NCBI GenBank assembly: GCA_934193095.1
Contig: CAKPUX010000051.1
Span: 1-14,669 of the forward strand
Source of the DNA: an uncultured Dialister sp.
GTDB lineage: Bacteria; Bacillota; Negativicutes; Veillonellales; Dialisteraceae
Length of the DNA stretch: 14,669 nt
Direction: 5' to 3'
Numbering within the stretch: the stretch's first letter is position 1; each line of letters starts with the position of its first letter. Positions 1 through 5,705 of the stretch are shown here, one piece after another. A program made the translations under genes and the position numbers. Under the pieces are notes generated by a model. The model was not told where the DNA came from. It saw only the letters and a program-made list of their open reading frames with translations, and searched no databases.

Positions 1-18
1 TTCTCATTCTGCAGAATT

Positions 19-76
19 CTGCCTCTTCGAGGCAGTCTATCCCCTGCCCTTCGGGCACCCCCTTCTTCAAGGGGGG
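19..76. repeat. Cluster of three consecutive short hairpins
   Basis: Three perfect hairpins stand side by side: CTGCCTC/GAGGCAG (19-35, loop TTC), TGCCC/GGGCA (45-57, loop TTC) and CCCCCTT/AAGGGGG (58-75, loop CTTC). All have pyrimidine-rich loops and G/C-rich stems, and no open reading frame covers them. No T-run follows, so this is not a plain terminator. The repeated design suggests an intergenic repeat family or a structured 3' end of an upstream transcript; the upstream gene is outside the window. Confidence 0.5.
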
Positions 77-104
77 ACGCGTTTTACGCTTATTTCAATA
101 CTCC

Positions 105-131
105 GCGGCGCTTTTGCTTTTTATGCGCCGC
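105..131. other. G/C-rich hairpin in the sufC upstream region
   Basis: GCGGCGC (105-111) pairs perfectly with GCGCCGC (125-131) around a 13-nt T-rich loop. Neither strand has a T-run after the stem, so it is not a clear intrinsic terminator. It may be the weak end of an upstream transcript. Function unknown. Confidence 0.35.
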
Positions 132-138
132 ACCACCA

Positions 139-166
139 TTTCTCATTTCTAATTTCTCATTTCTAA
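139..166. repeat. Heptanucleotide tandem repeat (TTTCTCA/TTTCTAA)
   Basis: Four consecutive 7-nt units alternate TTTCTCA, TTTCTAA, TTTCTCA, TTTCTAA, so the array can also be read as two exact 14-mers. A partial unit follows. The unit TTTCTAA also occurs in register in the sufD-sufS intergenic array (3591-3597). It lies in non-coding DNA upstream of the suf promoter. Confidence 0.75.
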
Positions 167-242
167 TTCAAGCGAGGCTTTCAAACGTAATCAATGAGCA
201 CCCCGCCCGATGAGCTAACCCCGAACCCCATTTATTTCCCCA

Positions 243-271
243 TTGTATTCCCTGCCTAAATCGAATATAAT
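243..271 (+). promoter_or_regulatory. Probable promoter of the suf operon
   Basis: A perfect -10 box TATAAT lies at 266-271. A weak -35 element TTGTAT lies at 243-248, giving a 17-nt spacer. The predicted start is near 278, about 60 nt before sufC, so the mRNA would begin just upstream of the inverted repeat at 287-312. Sigma-70 type; inferred from motif match only. Confidence 0.55.
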
Positions 272-286
272 GAAATGAGTTATCGA

Positions 287-312
287 TTGTATACGAAAAA
301 ATGCGCATACAA
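287..312. promoter_or_regulatory. Inverted repeat, candidate operator of the suf operon
   Basis: TTGTATACG (287-295) and CGCATACAA (304-312) are inverted repeats matching at 8 of 9 positions, separated by 8 nt. The site sits between the predicted transcription start and the sufC ribosome binding site. That suits a repressor such as an Rrf2-family (IscR/SufR-like) regulator, or a small mRNA hairpin. I see no match to the E. coli IscR consensus, so the regulator is unassigned. Confidence 0.4.
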
Positions 313-339
313 GTTTACAATAAATCATGAGGTGATCAA

Positions 340-1083
340 ATGAGTGAATTACTTCGCGTGGAGAATCTCCACGTATCTGTAGGCGGGAAAGAGCTCCTTC
401 ACGGCATTAACCTCACCGTGAATCAGGGAGAAGTCCATGTCATTATGGGTGTCAATGGGGCAGGCAAGTCGACGCTGCTTCACGCCATCATGGGAAATCC
501 TGTCTATCAGATCACTGAGGGTCATATATATTTCGAAGGGGAGGACATCACGAAGCTCTCCGTCGATAAGAGAGCGAAGCTCGGTATTTTTCTGTCTTTC
601 CAGAATCCGATCTCGGTCGCGGGTATCACGATGGAGAATTTCATCCGTACCGCGAAGACGACGATTTCCGGGAAGCAGCAGCGTCTTTTCCCTTTCAAGC
701 GTCTCATGCGCCAGCGTATGGAGGACCTCGCCATGGATCCGTCCTACGCAGACCGTTATCTGAATGACGGCTTCTCCGGCGGCGAACGCAAGAAGAGCGA
801 GATCCTGCAGCTTAGGATCCTCGATCCGAAGCTCGCCATGCTCGATGAAACAGACTCGGGACTCGATGTCGATGCTGTCCGCATCGTATCGAAGAATATT
901 TCTGAATACCACAATGAAGGAAATGCGATCCTTCTCATCACCCATCTGAACCAGATCCTGAAATTCATCCAGCCAGAATTCGTCCACGTCCTGATCGATG
1001 GCAGGATCGTGAAAGAAGGCGGCCCCGAGCTCGTGGATGAGATCGAGACCAATGGCTTCGACGTCTATCGCAGCGAGGTGTGA
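340..1083 (+). CDS. sufC: Fe-S cluster assembly ATPase SufC
   Basis: This is the ABC-type ATPase subunit of the cytosolic SufBCD scaffold; it hydrolyses ATP to drive conformational change in SufB-SufD during Fe-S cluster assembly. At 247 residues it has the usual SufC length and no membrane segment. Visible motifs are the Walker A GVNGAGKST (residues 37-45), a Q-loop glutamine near 88, the signature FSGGERKK (145-152), Walker B ending in LDE (168-170) and the H-loop histidine 202. The LDETDSGLD stretch is typical of SufC rather than transport ATPases. The start is supported by a strong GAGGTGAT ribosome binding site at 329-336. It is the first gene of the sufCBDSU operon and its TGA abuts sufB. 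Confidence 0.97.
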   Translation: MSELLRVENLHVSVGGKELLHGINLTVNQGEVHVIMGVNGAGKSTLLHAIMGNPVYQITEGHIYFEGEDITKLSVDKRAKLGIFLSFQNPISVAGITMENFIRTAKTTISGKQQRLFPFKRLMRQRMEDLAMDPSYADRYLNDGFSGGERKKSEILQLRILDPKLAMLDETDSGLDVDAVRIVSKNISEYHNEGNAILLITHLNQILKFIQPEFVHVLIDGRIVKEGGPELVDEIETNGFDVYRSEV

Positions 1084-1085
1084 CT

Positions 1086-2498
1086 ATGGCAGAAGAGAAA
1101 GTCAGAAGCCAGGTCGAAGATATCAATCGCAGCATCTATGACGTCAAGGATACGGTGGAATTTTCCTATAAAGCAGAGACCGGTCTGACGGAAGACATCA
1201 TCCGTGAGATTTCTGCGAAAAAGGAAGAACCGGAATGGATGCTCGAGAAACGGTTAAAGGCTCTTGCGATTTACAATCAGCTGGACTTCCCGCCATGGGG
1301 ACCGGACATTTCCGAGCTGGATATGCAGCACATCGATACCTATGTGCGTCCGAAGACGGATATGAAAGCCAGCTGGGAGGATCTTCCAGAGAATATCCGT
1401 GACACTTTCGACCGCCTCGGCATCCCGGAAGCGGAGAAGAAATCGCTCGCCGGTGTCGGCGCGCAGTACGACTCGGAAGTGGTCTATCACAATATCCAGA
1501 AAGAGCTGGAAGAGCAGGGCGTCATCTACGTCGACTTTGAGACGGCTGTGAAGAAATACCCGGAGCTCATCAAGCCGTACTTCGGGAAACTGATCACACC
1601 GAATTATCATAAATTTGCGGCGCTGCACTACGCCGTCTGGTCCGGCGGCTCCTTCGTCTATGTGCCGAAGGGTGTCCATGTGAAGATGCCGCTCCAGAGT
1701 TATTTCCGCCTGAATGCACCGGGCGCGGGACAGTTCGAGCATACGCTCATCATTGTCGAAGAAGGGGCGGACTGCCACTTCATCGAAGGCTGCTCGGCTC
1801 CTCGCTACAATGTGGCCAATCTTCACGCCGGTGCCGTCGAGCTGTACGTGAAAAAAGGCGCGACGCTGCGCTACTCGACCATTGAAAACTGGTCGAAAAA
1901 CATGTACAACCTGAATACGAAGAAGTCGCTCATCGAAGAAGACGGACACATGATCTGGGTATCCGGTTCCTTCGGCTCCCATACCTCTTGCTTGTATCCG
2001 GATACGGTCTTGAAGGGGGACCGTGCGACCTGCGAATTCACCGGCATCACCTTTGCCGGCAAGGGACAGTACCTTGATACCGGCTCGAAGGTCGAAGCCC
2101 TCGGGAAGGATACCTCCCTCACCGTGAATTCGAAATCGATCTCCAAAGGCGGCGGCACGGCCATCTACCGAGGCGTCGTCTACATCGGGCCGAAAGCTAC
2201 GGGGACAAAGGGCTCTATCAGCTGCGAGTCCCTGATGCTCGACAATGAGTCCCGCTCGGATACGATCCCGGACATCATCATCGAGAATGATGACATCGAC
2301 CTCGGGCATGAGGCCAAGATCGGTCGCATCCCGGACGAAGACATTTACTACCTCATGAGCCGCGGCCTCTCCGAAGAAGACGCCAAAGCCATGCTGGTTC
2401 GCGGCTTCGCAGAGCCGATTTCCAAAGAACTGCCGCTGGAATACGCGGTAGAAATGAACCGCCTCATCGATCTTGAATTCGAAGGCGCGATTGGTTAA
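1086..2498 (+). CDS. sufB: Fe-S cluster assembly scaffold protein SufB
   Basis: This is the core scaffold subunit on which Fe-S clusters are built, acting with SufC and SufD in the cytosol. It is 470 residues, normal for SufB. The central right-handed beta-helix region and the family C-terminal stretch are recognisable: SISCESLMLD (Cys380 is a candidate cluster/persulfide cysteine), then RSDTIPDI, then the helical motif YYLMSRGLSEEDAKAMLVRGF. I chose ATG 1086 because GAGGTG (1075-1080) lies 5 nt upstream. The alternative GTG at 1080, which overlaps the sufC stop, falls inside that ribosome binding site. Either way the gene is translationally coupled to sufC. It is followed after 10 nt by sufD. 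Confidence 0.96.
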   Translation: MAEEKVRSQVEDINRSIYDVKDTVEFSYKAETGLTEDIIREISAKKEEPEWMLEKRLKALAIYNQLDFPPWGPDISELDMQHIDTYVRPKTDMKASWEDLPENIRDTFDRLGIPEAEKKSLAGVGAQYDSEVVYHNIQKELEEQGVIYVDFETAVKKYPELIKPYFGKLITPNYHKFAALHYAVWSGGSFVYVPKGVHVKMPLQSYFRLNAPGAGQFEHTLIIVEEGADCHFIEGCSAPRYNVANLHAGAVELYVKKGATLRYSTIENWSKNMYNLNTKKSLIEEDGHMIWVSGSFGSHTSCLYPDTVLKGDRATCEFTGITFAGKGQYLDTGSKVEALGKDTSLTVNSKSISKGGGTAIYRGVVYIGPKATGTKGSISCESLMLDNESRSDTIPDIIIENDDIDLGHEAKIGRIPDEDIYYLMSRGLSEEDAKAMLVRGFAEPISKELPLEYAVEMNRLIDLEFEGAIG

Positions 2499-2508
2499 GG
2501 AGGGCATC

Positions 2509-3534
2509 ATGGAAGAAATCAGAGTCAACCGTCTGCCGCTTCTCACCTATCGGTATCTGCACACGAATGATACGCCGCTTTCCTTTGAAACGCCGAAAGG
2601 GGCAGGCAGCTTTACCTTCTCCGATATGACCCATGTCAGAGAAGGTGGCGCGCTCCCTGTAGATTTCGATGGCGCATCGAAGGAAACTGTGCTCGCTGCA
2701 GAAAAAGGCAGTCACTATACCATCACCATCCCCGAAGGGGCGAGCGCCCAGCTCACCATCGACGTGAAGACTGCGTCGGATGCGGCGGCTGCGTTCCTTT
2801 TCCATCTTGAAAAAGGGGCGTCCCTGTCCCTCACATGGAAACTTTCCGGCGGAAAGGAAGAAGGCACCTGCGTCCTTGCCGCGTACTATGAGCTTGCGGA
2901 AGATGCGAAGCTCCATGTATCGCGCCTGGAAAGCGGCCTCACCAAGACCGTCATCTATGACCAGCGTCACAGCGTACTCGCCGCTCGTGCCCGCGCCGAC
3001 TTCTATGCGGCCGAGCTTGGCGGAGAGAAAATCATCGTCCACAGCTACGGAAAGCTCTCCGGCGATGCGTCCGAGATGAATGAAAGAGCCATCTATGCCG
3101 GCCGCGGCAGGCAGCACCTCGACTTCTTCTACCACATCGACCATGTGGGAAAGAAGACAAAGGCAGAGATCGACCTCAAAGGCGCATTGGCAGATGAGTC
3201 AAAGAAGATTTTCCGCGGCACGCTCGACTTCAAGCGCGGCTGCGCCGGATCCGTGGGCGACGAAGGCGACTTCGCCATCCAGCTCGACCCGAAGACGAAA
3301 AACATTTCCCTCCCGCTTCTCCTCTGCACCGAGGACGACGTACAGGGCAATCACGCGTCGAGCGCCGGACAGCTTGATCAGAATACCATCTACTTCCTGA
3401 TGAGCCGCGGCTTCACCCTGGAAGAAGCCCGCCGCATCGTGGTCGAAGCCCTGATCCGTCCCATCATCGACGGTATGGATGAGGCACTTCGGGAAGAAGT
3501 GCTGAATGCGGTCAGAATGAAATTAGATAAATAG
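2509..3534 (+). CDS. sufD: Fe-S cluster assembly protein SufD
   Basis: This is the SufB paralogue that completes the SufB-SufC2-SufD complex and is linked to iron entry. It is 341 residues, somewhat short for SufD, the variation lying in the poorly conserved N-terminal half. The C-terminal part is diagnostic: VQGNHASSAGQLD (His282 is in the position of the conserved SufD histidine), followed by IYFLMSRGFTLEEARRIVVEAL, which parallels the SufB ending. Start ATG 2509 is set by AAGGAGG at 2497-2503, 5 nt upstream; the reading frame is open further back but would overlap sufB. It is followed by an unusual repeat-rich gap before sufS. Confidence 0.93.
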   Translation: MEEIRVNRLPLLTYRYLHTNDTPLSFETPKGAGSFTFSDMTHVREGGALPVDFDGASKETVLAAEKGSHYTITIPEGASAQLTIDVKTASDAAAAFLFHLEKGASLSLTWKLSGGKEEGTCVLAAYYELAEDAKLHVSRLESGLTKTVIYDQRHSVLAARARADFYAAELGGEKIIVHSYGKLSGDASEMNERAIYAGRGRQHLDFFYHIDHVGKKTKAEIDLKGALADESKKIFRGTLDFKRGCAGSVGDEGDFAIQLDPKTKNISLPLLLCTEDDVQGNHASSAGQLDQNTIYFLMSRGFTLEEARRIVVEALIRPIIDGMDEALREEVLNAVRMKLDK

Positions 3535-3677
3535 TTGTTTGTTGATGGTTGGTTGTTGTTTGGGTTTGAGGGTTTAAGGTTTGAGGTTTATTTCTAACGC
3601 GCAACCCCTAAACCCTAAACCTCAAACCTTGGCCCCAACAACAAACAACAAACAACAGACAACAAACAACAAACACA
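3535..3677. repeat. Heptamer-period repeat region forming a long inverted repeat (sufD-sufS gap)
   Basis: From the base after the sufD stop the sequence reads in seven-base units: TTGTTTG, TTGATGG, TTGGTTG, TTGTTTG, GGTTTGA, GGGTTTA, AGGTTTG, AGGTTTA, TTTCTAA, CGCGCAA, CCCCTAA, ACCCTAA, ACCTCAA, ACCTTGG, then four C, then AACAACA three times, GACAACA, AACAACA and a partial unit. The 15 bases at 3576-3590 are perfectly complementary to 3616-3630, and the flanking G/T-rich and C/A-rich arms are also broadly complementary. The whole is a long imperfect hairpin in the mRNA, ending in an unstructured A/C tract just before the sufS ribosome binding site. The open frame through the second half is low-complexity and not credible as protein. 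Confidence 0.8.
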
Positions 3678-3688
3678 TAGGAGAAACA

Positions 3689-4921
3689 ATGAACAGCGAA
3701 CTTATTCGAAATGATTTTCCTATTTTGAAGACCAAAGTCGGCGGTCATCAGATCGTCTATTTTGATAACGCTGCCACCACGCAGCGCCCGCTCCCGGTCG
3801 TCAATGCGGTCTTAGACTACACCACCCATGAGAATGGGAATCCGCACAGAGGCGCACACATCTTTGCGATTTCCGCCTCGGAAGCCTATGACACATCGAA
3901 AGAGGTCGTCCGTGACTTCATCCACGCCAGAAGCGAAAAGGAAATCATCTACACCAGAAATACCAGCGAATCCTTGAACCTTGTCGCTCGCTCCTACGGC
4001 GAGACACATCTCAAGGCAGGCGATCACATCCTGATCACCATCGCAGAACACCACTCAAACCTTGTCACCTGGCAACGCGTCGCCCAAAAGACCGGCGCGA
4101 TGCTGGACTACATCTACGTCGACAAGGAAACCGGCCATTTCCCGGAAGAAGAACTGAAAAAGATCGATGACCCAAGAGTGAAACTCTTCGCCTTCGCCGA
4201 AGTATCGAACGTCCTCGGTATCGACTTCGATCCGAAGCCCCTCATCCAGAGAGCCCACGCGCATGGCGCGATCGTCGTCTTAGACGGTGCGCAGTCCACG
4301 CCGCACAAGATCGTCGACGTACAGGACTTAGACTGCGACTTCTTCGCCTTCTCCGGACACAAAATGTGCTCCATGGGCGGCATCGGCGTCCTCTATGGCA
4401 AGGAAGAGCTCTTGAACGACATGGAGCCCTTCCTGATGGGCGGCGACATGATCGAAGATGTCCATGAGCAGGAAACCACCTACGCCGAGCTTCCTGCCAA
4501 ATTCGAAGCCGGCACGCAGTATGTCGAAGGCGCTGTCAGCCTTGTCGCAGCGATCCGTTATATACAGGCCATCGGCTTTGATGAGATCCGCACACAGGAA
4601 AAACGCCTCGTCGCCCGCTGCCTGGAAGGCATGAAGAAGCTCCCCTTCATTCACATCATCGGACCGACGGATCCGGAAGAAAAAGAAGGGCTCGTCGCTT
4701 TCGAAGTCGAAGGCGTCCATCCGCATGACGTCGCACAGATCCTCTCTGCGGAAGGCATCTGCATCCGCACCGGACACCACTGCGCCCAGCCGCTCCATAT
4801 CTACCTTGGCATCAATGCCTCCTGCCGTGCCAGCTTCTATTTCTACAACACGGAAGAAGAAGTGGACTACTTCCTCGAAAAGCTCAAGGATGTCCGGAAA
4901 GTCATGGGGTATGACGACTGA
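3689..4921 (+). CDS. sufS: Cysteine desulfurase SufS (PLP-dependent)
   Basis: This enzyme converts L-cysteine to L-alanine and holds the sulfur as a persulfide for SufBCD. It is a group II (SufS/CsdA) class V aminotransferase fold of 410 residues, the expected length. Key residues are visible: the PLP-stacking His in AEHHSN (119-124), the Schiff-base lysine 225 in FSGHKMCSMGG, and the catalytic cysteine 365 in RTGHHCAQP. The C-terminal CRASFYFYNTEEEVD stretch is also typical. Start ATG 3689 is fixed by AGGAG at 3679-3683; the frame extends 36 codons upstream only through the repeat region and lacks a ribosome binding site there. Its stop overlaps the sufU start (TGATG), so the two are coupled. 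Confidence 0.97.
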   Translation: MNSELIRNDFPILKTKVGGHQIVYFDNAATTQRPLPVVNAVLDYTTHENGNPHRGAHIFAISASEAYDTSKEVVRDFIHARSEKEIIYTRNTSESLNLVARSYGETHLKAGDHILITIAEHHSNLVTWQRVAQKTGAMLDYIYVDKETGHFPEEELKKIDDPRVKLFAFAEVSNVLGIDFDPKPLIQRAHAHGAIVVLDGAQSTPHKIVDVQDLDCDFFAFSGHKMCSMGGIGVLYGKEELLNDMEPFLMGGDMIEDVHEQETTYAELPAKFEAGTQYVEGAVSLVAAIRYIQAIGFDEIRTQEKRLVARCLEGMKKLPFIHIIGPTDPEEKEGLVAFEVEGVHPHDVAQILSAEGICIRTGHHCAQPLHIYLGINASCRASFYFYNTEEEVDYFLEKLKDVRKVMGYDD

Positions 4922-5367
4922 TGGAACTCAAACAGCTTTATACTGACCTCATCCTCGAATACAACAAGGATAAGAGCAACAAACGCAAGATCGAATGCCC
5001 GACCGTCCATGAGCACGGACATAACCCGAGCTGCGGCGATGACATCGATATCGAGGTCAAGATCAAGGACGGCGTCATCGAAGACCTCGCCTACACCGGC
5101 AGCGGCTGCGCCATCAGCCAGGCCTCGACCGCGATGATGGCTGAGCTCCTGCAGGGGAGAACCGTCCCGGAAGCCCTTCGCCTCTGCCGCCTCTTCCTCG
5201 ATATGATCCGCGGCAAAGTGACGGAGGAAAGCGAGCTCGAAGAGCTCGAAGCCGCCATCACGCTGAAGGATATCTCGAAGATGCCCGTCCGCGTCAAGTG
5301 CGCGACCTTAGGCTGGCATACGCTCGAAATGGCACTGACCAAAATAGAAAAAGAACTCACGAAGTAA
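4921..5367 (+). CDS. sufU: Fe-S cluster assembly sulfur-transfer protein SufU
   Basis: SufU is the zinc-dependent partner that takes persulfide sulfur from SufS in Firmicutes and relatives, in place of SufE. The protein is 148 residues and IscU-like. The three conserved cysteines and the aspartate that bind zinc in characterised SufU are present: Cys38 and Asp40 in NPSCGDD, Cys63 in GSGCAISQAS and Cys127 in VKCATLGWHTL. The long insertion between the second and third cysteine, which separates SufU from IscU, is also present. It overlaps the sufS stop by one base, has only a weak ribosome binding site and is probably translated by coupling. It is the last suf gene; a terminator follows at once. 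Confidence 0.95.
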   Translation: MELKQLYTDLILEYNKDKSNKRKIECPTVHEHGHNPSCGDDIDIEVKIKDGVIEDLAYTGSGCAISQASTAMMAELLQGRTVPEALRLCRLFLDMIRGKVTEESELEELEAAITLKDISKMPVRVKCATLGWHTLEMALTKIEKELTK

Positions 5368-5371
5368 CACA

Positions 5372-5405
5372 GAGCCCCGGCCGCGTAGCGGTGCGGGGGC
5401 TTTTT
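5372..5405 (+). terminator. Intrinsic terminator of the suf operon
   Basis: AGCCCC (5373-5378) pairs with GGGGCT (5396-5401) and CCGC (5381-5384) pairs with GCGG further in, leaving a small internal mismatch. Five T follow at 5401-5405. It begins 5 nt after the sufU stop. Confidence 0.85.
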
Positions 5406-5486
5406 ATGCCGAAAAGGAGTGGAAAGGGAAAAGATTCCTCATCCTATCATCTAAACTCATTATTGTCCTAAATCTAATATAGAAAT

Positions 5487-5515
5487 TTGACAATACGAGA
5501 TTTATGATTCATAAT
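5487..5515 (+). promoter_or_regulatory. Strong sigma-70 type promoter upstream of the TonB-dependent receptor
   Basis: A perfect -35 box TTGACA at 5487-5492 is followed, after 17 nt, by CATAAT at 5510-5515 (five of six matches to TATAAT). The predicted start is near 5522, giving a leader of about 185 nt before the receptor. A 6-1-6 palindrome TTATGA-T-TCATAA (5502-5514) overlaps the -10 box and is a possible operator. Positions 5406-5486, between the suf terminator and this promoter, show nothing recognisable. Confidence 0.65.
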
Positions 5516-5561
5516 AAAACACATAAAAACAATAATAATGCACTTCAGATAGTTTAATATA

Positions 5562-5612
5562 ATGAGAACCTGCAGGTCCGAAGCCGGACTTGTTTTCAGG
5601 TTCTCATTTTTT
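5562..5612 (+). terminator. Terminator hairpin inside the receptor leader (possible attenuator or small-RNA end)
   Basis: ATGAGAACCTG (5562-5572) pairs perfectly over 11 bp with CAGGTTCTCAT (5597-5607). An inner 7-bp stem (5574-5580 with 5585-5591, one G-U pair) is closed by the loop AAGC. Six T follow at 5607-5612. The hairpin lies about 40 nt after the predicted start and 93 nt before the receptor ATG, on the same strand. I see no B12-box, T-box or other known riboswitch sequence around it. Confidence 0.75.
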
Positions 5613-5705
5613 ATTTTCTAACCTTGGTTTTTACGCAGTCGTCGATAGGGTCTGCTTCAGGATCTATGGAATCGGCTGCGCTATTTATAAGAGAGAAGGA
5701 TATAT

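Noticed and set aside
139..166. CRISPR array
   Set aside because: Units are 7 or 14 nt in direct contact, with no spacers; nothing in the window resembles repeat-spacer structure or cas genes.
1254..2546. 430-codon open frame on the - strand
   Set aside because: Antisense to sufB, which is certain; no domain or ribosome binding site.
3605..3625. Telomere-like CCCTAAA repeats, possible eukaryotic contamination
   Set aside because: They form part of a longer heptamer series of changing sequence within a bacterial operon, so a chance resemblance is enough.
3581..3688. N-terminal extension of SufS by 36 residues
   Set aside because: It runs through the heptamer repeat, reads as low-complexity Asn/Gln/Thr, has no ribosome binding site, and is absent from SufS proteins. 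ATG 3689 has a good AGGAG.
5558..5563. Perfect TATAAT as an alternative -10 box
   Set aside because: No acceptable -35 box lies 16-18 nt upstream, and a start there would fall inside the terminator hairpin.
5406..5705. Cobalamin riboswitch upstream of the receptor
   Set aside because: I looked for the B12-box and conserved core sequences and did not find them; the leader before the hairpin is also too short for one.
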